Origin: Rhodobacterales bacterium HKCCA1288
GTDB taxonomy: Bacteria; Pseudomonadota; Alphaproteobacteria; Rhodobacterales; Rhodobacteraceae
Assembly: GCA_015693905.1 (NCBI GenBank)
Contig: CP065161.1
Span: forward strand, 62,001-126,000
Direction: 5' to 3'
DNA: 64,000 nt
The position numbers and the translations under genes are program-made. Under the pieces are notes generated by a model. That model had not been told where the DNA came from. It ran no database searches and saw only the letters and a program-made list of their open reading frames with translations. This document shows, piece after piece, positions 7,578 through 16,803 of this stretch (positions are counted from its first letter, which is position 1; each line of letters opens with the position of its first letter).

Positions 7578-9087
7578 TTAGGGAATTCTGACCAAATCAT
7601 ATTTCAGAAAGAACATCACAGACCGCTCAATGGTTGCGGGTGGCCAGCCTGTGCTGTGGCATAATTCGGGCAGGGTGATCCCTGCATCCCCCGCCTCGTG
7701 AATGAGGGTAAAAATGCGCTCAAGCGTGCTTTGTTTCTCAAAGGGGCTGCCGATCTTCTCATAGCGCCTGAGGGCGTAAATCTCTATCAATCGCGGCAGG
7801 GGCGCATTGGCCACGACCCGCATCCCGCCATCGGGCGCGCGCAGGCTTGGGTAGCCTGCGAAGAGGGCGGCGGGTGGTGGGCTCAGGGTCAATGCTTCGG
7901 GCGGCAGTGGGGCGTGGGCGCGGCGTCTGGCGTTTTGTTCGGCCCATAGGTCTTGATAGGCAGGAATGATCTGCGCCCAATCAAACAGCGCGCGCGCGCG
8001 GGCAAGGCCCGCTTGGCCAAGCCGTTTGCGCAATCCCTCATCACGGGCAAGCGCGAGAATGGCTGCGCGCATCGCGGATTGATCCAGAACTGTCATAGCC
8101 GAAAGGTTATTGCCGTATTGGCCATAGTTCAGCCGTCCAAGAAAATGACCATGGCCCTCGGGTAGGCTGGCAGGCCCGCTGATCATGCGGGTGGGGATCA
8201 AGATGCCCGTGTCGCTGGTGACTGTGTCTCGGATTCCGTCCCAGTCTGAGGCCAGAATAGGCAGGCCCGCCGCCATGCCCTCAACAGGGGCGAGGCCAAA
8301 GGTTTCCTGAATATTATCAATGGGAAAGCTAAATACATCGCCGCCTGACAGCGCCTCGGCACGGGCAGTGGCATCGGCCCCGTCTAAATGGGTAAAACTG
8401 ACATCGGGCATCAGGGTGCGGGCGCATTCCTCAAACACCGATTGCGAATGCGTGTCGCCATAGATCCCGCACATGACGACATGCAGCGTGCGAGTTTTGC
8501 CAAGCTCGGCTTGGGCGGCTTGCAGGGCGATGAAATAGGGGGCGGGGTCAAATTTGCCATAGGGCAAAAGCCGCGCAAGGGTCGTAAAGACCACATCTTT
8601 CTTGCCCCACCCCATACGGGTGCGCAAAGATTTGCGCGCGGCCTCATCGCGCGCATAAGATGCCACATCAAGCCCAAGCGGGATCACAGGCATGAGGGGG
8701 AGGGCGCGGCGCACGGCCCCCGCACCCAAGGTTTTGCTCAAATAATCATCCACATGTTCCAGGTTATAGAGACACGCGGCCTTAACTGCTCGTGAGGTGC
8801 AAATCACCGCATCCCAGGGTTGATAGGGGCTTGTGCGGAGGTGAAAAAACCCTGCCATCACAGCAAGCGTTGAGGTCGTGTGGGTGATGCCGCAAAGGCC
8901 ATAGGCGCTATGGCCAAAGGCCTGACGTTGAAAGGCCAGCGCGCTAAAGTCAGGCGCGGGGTAAAACATCACCCCTAAAGGGGCGATTTGTGCGGCGCTA
9001 TGTTGTGCAACATGGCGCAATGGATGCTGCACTGCCCCTGATGTGGCCTGCATCAAGCTGGCAAATGCCGCCCCGTCTTTTTGGCTA
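7578..9087 (-). pseudogene. glycosyltransferase (GT4-type), C-terminal part, split by IS630
   Basis: From AGC at 9086 the frame encodes 502 residues typical of a GT4-family, GT-B fold glycosyltransferase, with the C-terminal donor-binding region around FGLAPVEGMAAGLPILASDWDG (Glu-x7-Glu region) and a winged-helix-like tail. The open frame runs back into the IS630 element to 9260, but those extra residues are read from the insertion sequence and are not native. The N-terminus is at 10228-10384. Joining the two parts at the duplicated TA restores a continuous 554-codon gene (..VSVSD then SQKDGAAF..). The interrupted gene follows a methyltransferase and probably acted in surface polysaccharide or glycan synthesis. 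The C-terminal fragment is unlikely to be a working enzyme. Confidence 0.85.
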
Positions 9088-10227
9088 TACTGGGAGTCAT
9101 TGAAGAACCGAGATTTGAAGGGTTGACGTTCGAGTGGGCAACGATTCAGATATGCGCATGATCCGTCCCGGTTTTCTCTCCTCTTCAGAACGGCGTGAAC
9201 TTGAGGTTTGCGTGCGTAGCCAGCGCGAAGATCACGGCGTTGCACGGCGCGCCAATGCAATCCTGCTCCTTGATGACGGTAAGTCCTGTCAGGCTATCGC
9301 GGAGTTTCTGTATCTGGACGATGATACCATTCGGGGCTGGTACAAGACCTACCGAGAGGGCGGCTGGGACGCGCTTTCGACCGACGGCTGGAAGGGTGGT
9401 CAGTCCCGCATGACGACAGCTCAAGAGACGGAGCTTTGCACCTGGCTGGACGACCGCTTCTGTCGATCGACTGTCGAGATCAGGGCGTACATCGCGGCAC
9501 AATATGGCGTGGACTATTCCCACTCGGGCTGCATCAAGCTTCTGTCGCGGCTGGGCTATGAATACCGGAAGCCGAAAGGGCTGCCACGCGTTGCATCTGA
9601 AGAGAAACAAGCCGAATTCATTGCGCTATACGAGCAGCTGCTGAACGGGTTGGGCGCCGATGAAGCCGTGTATTTCGCCGATGCGGTGCATCCCGAATAT
9701 CAGACAAAGCCTGCGTTTGGCTGGGTCAAGGCAGGATCAAAGCCCACCGTGACAACCACCGCGGGACGCGGGCGGGTTAATATCCATGGCGCGCTCAACC
9801 TTGAGAATTTTGATGCGCCCTTTGTCGAACCAACCACCGTAGACGGGGTCAGTGCCGCCCAGCTTCTGGCCAAGATTGAGGAACGCAATCCTCTCTCGCG
9901 GATCATCTATGTCATCTGGGATAATGCGGCTTACCATAAGGGCCCGGACGTGCGCGAATTCCTCAAACGACCAGACTGCCGCATACGACTGATCCAGCTA
10001 CCGCCTTATTGCCCGCACCTAAATCCGATAGAACGATTATGGGCGGTCATGCACCAATACGTCACTCACAATCGCTACTACCCCACACAAAAGAAGTTCG
10101 CAGATGCGATCCTGAGGTTCTTTCGAGAGACCCTGCCCAAAGAGTGGAAAACATTCCGTGATCAGGTGTCAGATAGCTTCAGGGTCGTCACTCACGAGGA
10201 TTTTCGGGTTTTGGAGTAAGCGCGGTA
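9088..10227 (+). mobile_element. IS630-family insertion sequence
   Basis: A 1140-bp element flanked by TA on both sides (9086-9087 and 10228-10229), the TA target duplication of the IS630/Tc1 group. The ends read TACTGGGAGT and, on the other strand, TACCGCGCTT; 16 of the first 30 bases match as an imperfect terminal inverted repeat. Boundaries were fixed by restoring the interrupted glycosyltransferase frame exactly. Confidence 0.85.
9134..10219 (+). CDS. IS630-family DDE transposase
   Basis: 361 residues from a GTG at 9134, with possible ATG starts at 9152 and 9158. The N-terminal half has helix-turn-helix segments (AIAEFLYLDDDTIRGWYKTY; Tc3/winged-helix type with RRANAILLL). The C-terminal half is the DDE domain: first Asp in YFADAVHPEY, second in VIWDNAAYHKG, and Glu in PHLNPIERLW. 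It cuts and rejoins the ends of its own element, targeting TA. It appears full length and may be active. It is opposite in strand to the glycosyltransferase it interrupts. Confidence 0.93.
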   Translation: MGNDSDMRMIRPGFLSSSERRELEVCVRSQREDHGVARRANAILLLDDGKSCQAIAEFLYLDDDTIRGWYKTYREGGWDALSTDGWKGGQSRMTTAQETELCTWLDDRFCRSTVEIRAYIAAQYGVDYSHSGCIKLLSRLGYEYRKPKGLPRVASEEKQAEFIALYEQLLNGLGADEAVYFADAVHPEYQTKPAFGWVKAGSKPTVTTTAGRGRVNIHGALNLENFDAPFVEPTTVDGVSAAQLLAKIEERNPLSRIIYVIWDNAAYHKGPDVREFLKRPDCRIRLIQLPPYCPHLNPIERLWAVMHQYVTHNRYYPTQKKFADAILRFFRETLPKEWKTFRDQVSDSFRVVTHEDFRVLE

Positions 10228-10384
10228 TATCAGAGACAGACACGACCTGATCGACATCGGCATGACGAAAATAGCCTTGCAGAAAGGATTGCCCTGCAAC
10301 GCGGCGGCCATTGATCCCTTTGCCTGCCACATCATAGCCGTCACTCAGGGCATAAAGCGCGGCGTTGCGGTCGGGATCAGCCAT
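10228..10384 (-). pseudogene. glycosyltransferase, N-terminal 52 codons, split by IS630
   Basis: The ATG at 10384 begins MADPDRNAALYALSDGYDVA and runs to an Asp codon whose last base is part of the TA duplication at 10228-10229. Continuing at 9086 restores the glycosyltransferase frame. The start overlaps the stop of the upstream methyltransferase by 8 bases, suggesting translational coupling before the insertion. Confidence 0.85.
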
Positions 10385-11240
10385 GGCGCGTCATCCAAAG
10401 CCATGGGGTGGGGCCAACGCGCCATTCCCATAACGCAATAGCACGATCCAAATCCCCAAGCTGCGCCATCCAATCAGGCAGCGCCTCGGGCGCAAGGCCG
10501 CGTTCAATGCGGGTGATGTGATGGGTTGTGGCGAAGCGCTGCGTGATCTCGGCGGTCAGGCCGCGATGCCAACATTCATGCACCTCAACCAGAATGTCGC
10601 AATCGCGCAATTTAGGGTGCTGAATGGGATCAAGAAGCGTTCTCTCGCCCCCCTCGATATCGCAGATCAGCACCGTGTTTGGCGTGATGTGTCTGTGCAA
10701 AAACGCACCATCCACTTCGCCCCCGATTTTGATGCGGGCTGCAACCCCATTGACATGTGCAAGTTCGGCGCAGCGCTTTTGGCTTTGCGGGTTGGTGTCA
10801 CGCGCTAAAATCTCGGCCCGCGGCATTCGCCGCGCTAGACCCACCGCATAATATCCTTCGGCGCAACCAATATCGATGATGCGGGCATAGTCGCGGGCGA
10901 TGATCCGTTCGATGATTGGGTGCAGGCTTGCCTCATAGGCCCCGATCCGGCGCGCCAGTGCCGCGCCCTCGGTCGCAGCCCCTGCATAGGACATGCCCGC
11001 AAATGGCCCATAGGCGATTTGCACAGCGCCGCCCGATCTGGCGCAATGGGTCGCGTCTAAAAGGGCCGCGCGCCATTTTGCTAAATCCCGCAAGGCCGCC
11101 GAAAGGGCGGCCTGCGAAGGCGGGCCCTCAAGATGTTGGCGCAGCCTGTTGGTGATGGCCTTTGTCAAGGCAGAGGCCGCATCAGGGGTAACACCCTGAT
11201 CCGCCCCCTGATCCGCCATAGGCGTCTTGGGTTGGGTCAT
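10377..11240 (-). CDS. class I SAM-dependent methyltransferase
   Basis: 287 residues. Motif I of Rossmann-fold methyltransferases is visible as IIDIGCAEGYYAVGLA near residue 140, with an acidic motif II region (AEILARDTNP) and ICDIEGGE further on, a pattern close to FkbM-like enzymes. The N-terminal 60 residues are helical and unrecognised. The target is unknown. The gene overlaps the start of the interrupted glycosyltransferase, so the two probably formed an operon modifying a glycan. The ATG at 11240 is followed by MTQPKTPM; a later ATG a few codons in is possible. Confidence 0.75.
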   Translation of the reverse strand: MTQPKTPMADQGADQGVTPDAASALTKAITNRLRQHLEGPPSQAALSAALRDLAKWRAALLDATHCARSGGAVQIAYGPFAGMSYAGAATEGAALARRIGAYEASLHPIIERIIARDYARIIDIGCAEGYYAVGLARRMPRAEILARDTNPQSQKRCAELAHVNGVAARIKIGGEVDGAFLHRHITPNTVLICDIEGGERTLLDPIQHPKLRDCDILVEVHECWHRGLTAEITQRFATTHHITRIERGLAPEALPDWMAQLGDLDRAIALWEWRVGPTPWLWMTRHG

Positions 11241-11332
11241 AGCAGCCGATCTTGCGCGAAATCCCCGCGCGGTTTTGTTTAGCAGTCACAGGTAGTGTTG
11301 CGGCAGAGGGCGCACAAAGTCAACAAAACGAA

Positions 11333-11350
11333 GCCCGCCAAAAGGCGGGC
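11333..11350 (-). terminator. rho-independent terminator of lysC
   Basis: Stem GCCCGCC/GGCGGGC with an AAAA loop (TTTT on the minus strand), followed on the minus strand by TTCGTTTTGTT. It lies just after the lysC stop. Confidence 0.75.
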
Positions 11351-11385
11351 CCGCGCAAACAGCGTAAAATCAGCCTAAGGTGAAA

Positions 11386-12624
11386 TCAGGCCGCGCGATC
11401 TAGATCAAAGGCGTCATGCAGGGCCTGCACCGCCAATTCCAGATATTTGCGATCAACAAGAACCGAGACTTTAATTTCGGATGTGGTGATGACTTTGATA
11501 TTGATGCCTTCATCGCGCAAAGTCGCAAACATCTTCGCGGCCACGCCTGCATGGCTGCGCATCCCGATCCCTACGATTGATACTTTGCAAACATCGCTGT
11601 CGATCAGCAATTCGGAAAAGCCGATTTCATTGCGGGCTTTCGCCTCCTCAAGGGCCTTTTGCGCGCGTTTGACCTGATCAATCGGCAGCGAGAAGGTCAT
11701 ATCGGTTTTGCCTTCTTCCGAGATATTTTGCACGATCATGTCCACATTGACCGCGGCCTCGGCGAGGGGGCCGAAAATAGCGGCTGCAATGCCTGGGCGA
11801 TCTTCGACCTCGGTCAGGGTCACCTTTGCTTCATCGCGCGAATAGGCCACGCCCGCCACAGCTTTGCTTTCCACGATTTCCTCCTCGTCACAGACCAATG
11901 TGCCCGCGCTGTCATCCATTTCTTCAAAACTCGACAAAACCCGCAAGCGCACCTTATAGCGCATCGCCAGTTCAACCGAGCGCGTTTGCAGAACCTTCGC
12001 ACCGAGGCTTGCAAGCTCAAGCATCTCTTCAAATGAGATTTTCTCAAGTTTGCGCGCCTTGTTGGTGATGCGCGGGTCGGTCGTGTAGACCCCGTCAACA
12101 TCAGTGTAGATATCGCAGCGCTCGGCCTCGAAAGCAGCGGCAAAGGCCACGGCAGTCGTGTCTGATCCGCCACGGCCCAATGTGGTGATGCGCCCTTCAG
12201 GGCTGATGCCTTGGAACCCCGCAACCACGGCAACCTTCATCCCTTCGCCAAATTTGGCCATGATGTTATCGGTTGGGATTTCTTCAATCCGCGCACTGGC
12301 ATGGGCGGAGGTGGTTTTGACGGGCACCTGCCATCCTTGCCACGAGCGCGCAGGAATATCCATTTCTTGCAAGGTCAGCGCCATCAGGCCGGCTGTAACA
12401 TTCTCGCCCGAAGAGACGACCGCATCATATTCGCGCGCGTCATAGAGCGGCGAGGTCTCGCCCACATATCCTACAAGCTTGTTGGTCTCGCCCGACATGG
12501 CCGAGACAATCACGATCACATCATACCCATTGGCCACCTCGCGCCCCACACGTTTTGCGGCGCGGCGGATGCGATCAAGGGTGGCCACCGATGTGCCCCC
12601 GAATTTCATGACCAAAAGCGGCAT
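11386..12624 (-). CDS. lysC: aspartate kinase
   Basis: 412 residues from the ATG at 12624, which gives the family N-terminus MPLLVMKFGGTSVA; the ATG four codons earlier is less likely. The amino-acid kinase domain (about 1-250) shows KFGGTSV, GRGGSDTTAV and the DPRI region (TDPRITNKARKL). Two C-terminal ACT domains (about 265-405) would bind lysine/threonine for feedback control. It phosphorylates L-aspartate, the first step to lysine, threonine, methionine and diaminopimelate. The gene lies 68 bp after glmS on the same strand and has its own terminator. Length fits the alphaproteobacterial monofunctional form. Confidence 0.96.
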   Translation of the reverse strand: MPLLVMKFGGTSVATLDRIRRAAKRVGREVANGYDVIVIVSAMSGETNKLVGYVGETSPLYDAREYDAVVSSGENVTAGLMALTLQEMDIPARSWQGWQVPVKTTSAHASARIEEIPTDNIMAKFGEGMKVAVVAGFQGISPEGRITTLGRGGSDTTAVAFAAAFEAERCDIYTDVDGVYTTDPRITNKARKLEKISFEEMLELASLGAKVLQTRSVELAMRYKVRLRVLSSFEEMDDSAGTLVCDEEEIVESKAVAGVAYSRDEAKVTLTEVEDRPGIAAAIFGPLAEAAVNVDMIVQNISEEGKTDMTFSLPIDQVKRAQKALEEAKARNEIGFSELLIDSDVCKVSIVGIGMRSHAGVAAKMFATLRDEGINIKVITTSEIKVSVLVDRKYLELAVQALHDAFDLDRAA

Positions 12625-12692
12625 AGCACTTCCCACTTATAAAGTTGCGCCGAGGCTTTACGCGCCAACGCAAGCGGGCGCAAGTGGAAGCG

Positions 12693-14501
12693 CTATTCCA
12701 CCGTGACCGATTTCGCCAAATTGCGCGGTTGATCCACATCGGTGCCTTTGGCGATTGCGCTGTGATAGGCCAAAAGCTGCGCAGGCAGGGCGTAGAGGAT
12801 GGGTGCGCTCAGCGGCGTGGTCGCGGGCAGGGCCAATGTGGCCGCGGTGCCCTCAGCGGCGGCTTTGCGCCCCGCCTCATCGGTGATCAGTGTCACTTGG
12901 CCGTGGCGCGCCATAACCTCCTGCATGTTTGAGATGGTTTTATCAAACAGTGCGTCATGCGGTGCGAATACCACCACAGGCAGGCTGCGATCAATCAGGG
13001 CGATCGGGCCATGTTTTAGTTCACCTGAAGCATAAGCTTCGGCGTGTATGTAGCTGAGTTCCTTTAATTTTAAGGCCGCCTCAAGGGCTGTGGCATACAT
13101 CACGCCACGGCCTAGAAACAGCGCAGATTTTGCATCACTCAAGCCTTCGGCGAGATCGGCAATCTCGCCCTCCTTCGTCAGAACTTGGCGCATTTGATCG
13201 GGCAGTTTTTCCAAGCTTTGGATGTGATCCCGCACTTCTTGGGGGGACAGCGCACCGCGCTGCGCCGCGGCCTGCACCGCCATCAGCGCAAGGATGGTTA
13301 ATTGGTTCACATAGGCCTTGGTTGACGCCACCGAGACCTCGACCCCTGCTAGAATGGCCAAGGCCAGATCGCTTTCGCGGGCGATGGAGGATGTGCCAAC
13401 ATTGACAAGGCTTGCCACCATGGCAGCGCGTCCGCGCATATATCGTAGGGCCGCCAATGTGTCAGCCGTCTCGCCAGATTGACTGACGAAAAGCGCAAGG
13501 GTGCGGGGCGCCACGGGCGGTTCACGATAACGGAATTCCGATGCGATATCGACATCGCAAGGCATCCCTGCCACCTGTTCGAACCAATATTTGGCGGTCA
13601 GGCAGGAATAATAGCCTGTCCCGCAGGCCACCATCACAACGCGGTCGAATTGGGTGAAATCTAAGGCTTCGGGGAAGGCAGGCACACCTTTGGGGGCATA
13701 GCGCCCCAAGGCCTCGCTCATGGTTTGGGGCTGTTCATGGATTTCTTTTGCCATGAAATGCTTATAACCCGCCTTGTCGATCACGGCGGCCCCTTGTTCG
13801 ATACGGGTTTTGGCGCGGCTGACAGCGTGGCCCGCCTCATCAAAAATCTCGATGCTGCTGCGGGTCAGGATGGCGCAATCGCCCTCCTCAAGATAGGTAA
13901 TTTCATGGGTGAGGGGGCCAAGCGCGATTGCGTCTGAACCGACATAGGTTTCACCATCGCCATGACCAATGGCCAAGGGCGACCCTTTGCGCGCGGCGAT
14001 CATCAGATCATCTTCGCCCTCAAAGAGGAAACAAAGCGCAAACGCGCCTTCAAGCCGTGACAAAGTTTTTCGTGCGGCCTCAGCAGGGCTTAGACCTTGG
14101 GCAAGGTAATGCGCGCAGAGCTGAGAGACGGTTTCTGTATCGGTTTCGCTTTCAAAATTGCGGTCTTTTAATTCAGCCCGTAATTCGCGGAAATTCTCGA
14201 TAATGCCATTATGCACCACCGCAACTTGCCCCGATTTATGCGGATGCGCATTGGTTACAGTGGGCGCGCCATGCGTGGCCCAACGGGTGTGCCCGATACC
14301 AGACTTGCCTGCCAAAGGGTGATGCACCAATTCATCCGACAGGTTCACAAGCTTACCCACCGCGCGGCGGCGATCAAGCGCACCGTTTTGCACAGTCGCA
14401 ATGCCTGCGCTGTCATAGCCGCGATATTCCAGACGTTTAAGCGCCTCAACCAATGTGGGCGCAACCTCGTGGCTGCCCAAAATGCCAACGATCCCGCACA
14501 T
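12693..14501 (-). CDS. glmS: glutamine-fructose-6-phosphate aminotransferase (isomerizing)
   Basis: 602 residues. MCGIVGILG places the catalytic Cys of the class II glutamine amidotransferase domain at position 2 (domain about 1-220). Two SIS domains follow (about 280-600) with ACGTGYYSC and SQSGETADT phosphosugar-binding loops, ending in KSVTVE as in the family. It makes glucosamine-6-phosphate for peptidoglycan and lipopolysaccharide. It sits 5 bp downstream of glmU on the same strand, so the two enzymes of UDP-GlcNAc synthesis are co-transcribed. No ribozyme-like leader was recognised. Confidence 0.97.
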   Translation of the reverse strand: MCGIVGILGSHEVAPTLVEALKRLEYRGYDSAGIATVQNGALDRRRAVGKLVNLSDELVHHPLAGKSGIGHTRWATHGAPTVTNAHPHKSGQVAVVHNGIIENFRELRAELKDRNFESETDTETVSQLCAHYLAQGLSPAEAARKTLSRLEGAFALCFLFEGEDDLMIAARKGSPLAIGHGDGETYVGSDAIALGPLTHEITYLEEGDCAILTRSSIEIFDEAGHAVSRAKTRIEQGAAVIDKAGYKHFMAKEIHEQPQTMSEALGRYAPKGVPAFPEALDFTQFDRVVMVACGTGYYSCLTAKYWFEQVAGMPCDVDIASEFRYREPPVAPRTLALFVSQSGETADTLAALRYMRGRAAMVASLVNVGTSSIARESDLALAILAGVEVSVASTKAYVNQLTILALMAVQAAAQRGALSPQEVRDHIQSLEKLPDQMRQVLTKEGEIADLAEGLSDAKSALFLGRGVMYATALEAALKLKELSYIHAEAYASGELKHGPIALIDRSLPVVVFAPHDALFDKTISNMQEVMARHGQVTLITDEAGRKAAAEGTAATLALPATTPLSAPILYALPAQLLAYHSAIAKGTDVDQPRNLAKSVTVE

Positions 14502-14506
14502 AGCCC

Positions 14507-15859
14507 TTACCCCTTTTTGGTCTTTTCTTTCAGCGCCAGCAGCCGCGCACGCAGGCGTGTGGCAAGCCCCGCTTTGTTTTCCTGCCGTCCACGCGCCACC
14601 GCCAAAGCCCCCTCTGGCACGTTTTCGGTGATCACCGAACCTGATGCGGTCAGTGCATCCGCACCAATGGTAACAGGGGCCACAAGCATCGTGTTTGACC
14701 CAATAAAGGCCCGCGCGCCCACTTCGGTGTGATGTTTGAACACGCCATCATAATTGCAGGTGATGGTTCCTGCGCCGATATTGGCCCCTTCGCCGATAGT
14801 CGCATCCCCGATATAGGACAGGTGGTTGACCTTAGCCCCTTCTTGGATTTGTGCTGATTTTACCTCAACGAAATTGCCGATCCGCGCGCCATTGTCGATT
14901 TCAGCACCAGGGCGCAGGCGGGCGTAAGGCCCCACAACGGCCCCTTGCGAGACATGTGCGCCCTCAAGATGACTAAAGGCGCGGATATGCGCGCCCGATT
15001 CAACAGTCACATTGGGGCCGAAGACCACATATGGCTCGATCACCGCATCGCGGCCAATATAAGTGTCATGGGCAAAATAGACTGTTTCGGGCGCGTGCAT
15101 GGTGACGCCCAACTCTAGCATCTCGGCGCGGCGGGTTGCTTGAAAAATCCCTTCGGCGCGCGCCAGTTCCGCACGGCTATTGATCCCCAAGGTTTCCGCT
15201 TCTGGGCACGTCACATAGCCTGCTTTCAGGCCCGCCTTATGTGCCAAAGCAGGCACATCTGTCAGGTAATACTCGCCCGCCGCATTCGCGTTATCGACCT
15301 GTTCCAAAAGGTCGAATAATTGCGCGGCATCTGCGGCCATGAGGCCAGAATTACACAAGGTTATAGCAAGCTCGTCTCGGGTCGCATCCTTGGCCTCGAC
15401 AATTTTATGCAAGGCCGTGCCCTTGGTCACCAAGCGGCCATAGCGCGCAGGGGTGTCTGCCTCAAATCCCAAAACGACCACATCATGGTCAGCGCGGGCC
15501 GCGATCAATTTGGTCAGGCTGTCCTCGCTGACAAAGGGCGTATCGCCGAACAACACCACCGCATCGCCCGCGAAATCCGCCAAAGCGGCGCGGGCCTGCG
15601 CCACGGCATGACCTGTGCCCAATTGTTCATTTTGGCGAATGCAGGTCACAGGGTGGTCGGCCAAGGCCGCCTCAACTTGATCCGCGCCATGACCTGTTAT
15701 CACCACAACCCGCGCGGGCTCGAGGCTGAGGCCGCTGGCAAGGCTGTGTTCAATCATCGGAACGCCGCCCAAAGGATGCAGCACCTTGGGCAGGTCGGAA
15801 TTCATCCGCGTCCCTTGGCCTGCGGCCAGAATGATCAGGGCAACGGGGCGTGTGCTCAT
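14507..15859 (-). CDS. glmU: bifunctional N-acetylglucosamine-1-phosphate uridyltransferase / glucosamine-1-phosphate acetyltransferase
   Basis: 450 residues. The N-terminal pyrophosphorylase domain begins with AAGQGTRMNSDLPKVLHP (the G-x-G-T-R-M and Lys motif). The C-terminal left-handed beta-helix shows hexapeptide repeats from about residue 250, including the GNFVEVKSAQI and NHLSYIGDA stretches that form the acetyltransferase site. It makes UDP-GlcNAc in two steps. It is first in the glmU-glmS unit and is divergent from the phosphatase at 16034, with a 174-bp intergenic region that must hold both promoters. Confidence 0.97.
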   Translation of the reverse strand: MSTRPVALIILAAGQGTRMNSDLPKVLHPLGGVPMIEHSLASGLSLEPARVVVITGHGADQVEAALADHPVTCIRQNEQLGTGHAVAQARAALADFAGDAVVLFGDTPFVSEDSLTKLIAARADHDVVVLGFEADTPARYGRLVTKGTALHKIVEAKDATRDELAITLCNSGLMAADAAQLFDLLEQVDNANAAGEYYLTDVPALAHKAGLKAGYVTCPEAETLGINSRAELARAEGIFQATRRAEMLELGVTMHAPETVYFAHDTYIGRDAVIEPYVVFGPNVTVESGAHIRAFSHLEGAHVSQGAVVGPYARLRPGAEIDNGARIGNFVEVKSAQIQEGAKVNHLSYIGDATIGEGANIGAGTITCNYDGVFKHHTEVGARAFIGSNTMLVAPVTIGADALTASGSVITENVPEGALAVARGRQENKAGLATRLRARLLALKEKTKKG

Positions 15860-16033
15860 GAGGGTGCCTTTTGGGATTTATGCCTGTTTGGTGTTCTCTT
15901 AACCTTCTTCACTTGATCTGCAAAGCCCGCAGGCGGTCACTTCCTCTTTCGATTTGTTACGATGTGCCATCGGCCCTTGGCGAAAATCCGCCTTTAGGTC
16001 ATAAGCGGGGCACATCTGAGGCATGAGGACAGA

Positions 16034-16762
16034 ATGGGCGCGCATATTATCGTTTTCGATTTGGATGGCACTTTGGCTGATACCAGCGCTGATCTTCTTG
16101 CTGCGGCCAATCAGGCGGTGGCAGAGGCGGGATGGCCCGCGATGTTGTCTCATCCAAAAGACGCGCTTTGTGCCTTTCGGGGCGGGCGGGCGATGTTGAA
16201 GCTTTCCCATGCGCGGCTTGCGGCGCAGGGCGGGTCTGACCTGCCACAGGAGGAGGCCTTCATCGAGGCGGGCTATCCCCGTCTGCTTGCGGCTTATGGG
16301 GCCGCGATTGACACGCATACAAGGCTTTATGAAGGTGCGGTTCAGGCGGTGCAGGCGTTGCGTGCCGCAGGCCATGCAACGGCGATTTGCACCAATAAGC
16401 CCGAGGCGCTGGCCGTGGATTTGGTCGCGAAATTGGGTGTTTCTGATCTTTTTGATGCTTTGGTCGGGGCCGATACATTGCCCACACGAAAGCCAGATGT
16501 GGCGCCCTATCATGAAACGCTGCGCCGTGCGGCCAAGCGGCGCTTTGGCGTGGATTTGGGGGCGGATGTGCGCGATTTTCCGCAATCCTGTTTGATAGGG
16601 GATACAGTCACTGACCGCGAAACGGCGCGCGCGGCAGGGGTGCCTTCAATTCTCGTGGGCTTCGGGCCAGAGGGGGGCGATATTGCACGCCTCAGCCCTG
16701 AGGCGATTTTGGATCATTACAGCGATCTGCCTGCGCTGATTGAGCGGGTCTTATCGGCGTGA
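16034..16762 (+). CDS. gph: HAD phosphatase, phosphoglycolate phosphatase type
   Basis: 242 residues with HAD motif I FDLDGTLADT at the N-terminus, motif II ICTNKPE, a Lys in RKPDV and motif IV GDTVTDRETA. The cap insertion after motif I is of the class C1 helical type. The family removes phosphate from 2-phosphoglycolate and similar small phosphoesters. It is preceded by GAGGACAG and followed by an aminotransferase gene 41 bp downstream. Substrate assignment rests on overall likeness only. Confidence 0.8.
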   Translation: MGAHIIVFDLDGTLADTSADLLAAANQAVAEAGWPAMLSHPKDALCAFRGGRAMLKLSHARLAAQGGSDLPQEEAFIEAGYPRLLAAYGAAIDTHTRLYEGAVQAVQALRAAGHATAICTNKPEALAVDLVAKLGVSDLFDALVGADTLPTRKPDVAPYHETLRRAAKRRFGVDLGADVRDFPQSCLIGDTVTDRETARAAGVPSILVGFGPEGGDIARLSPEAILDHYSDLPALIERVLSA

Positions 16763-16803
16763 ATTCAATTGACCTGCCGCGTGAGAACCCTAACCTGTGC
16801 GCT

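Noticed and set aside
7578-9260. Apparently complete 560-residue glycosyltransferase reading frame
   Set aside because: The first 58 codons are antisense sequence of the IS630 element; the native N-terminus is at 10228-10384.
14502-14506. glmS ribozyme or riboswitch before glmS
   Set aside because: The glmU-glmS gap is only 5 bp, too short for a structured leader.
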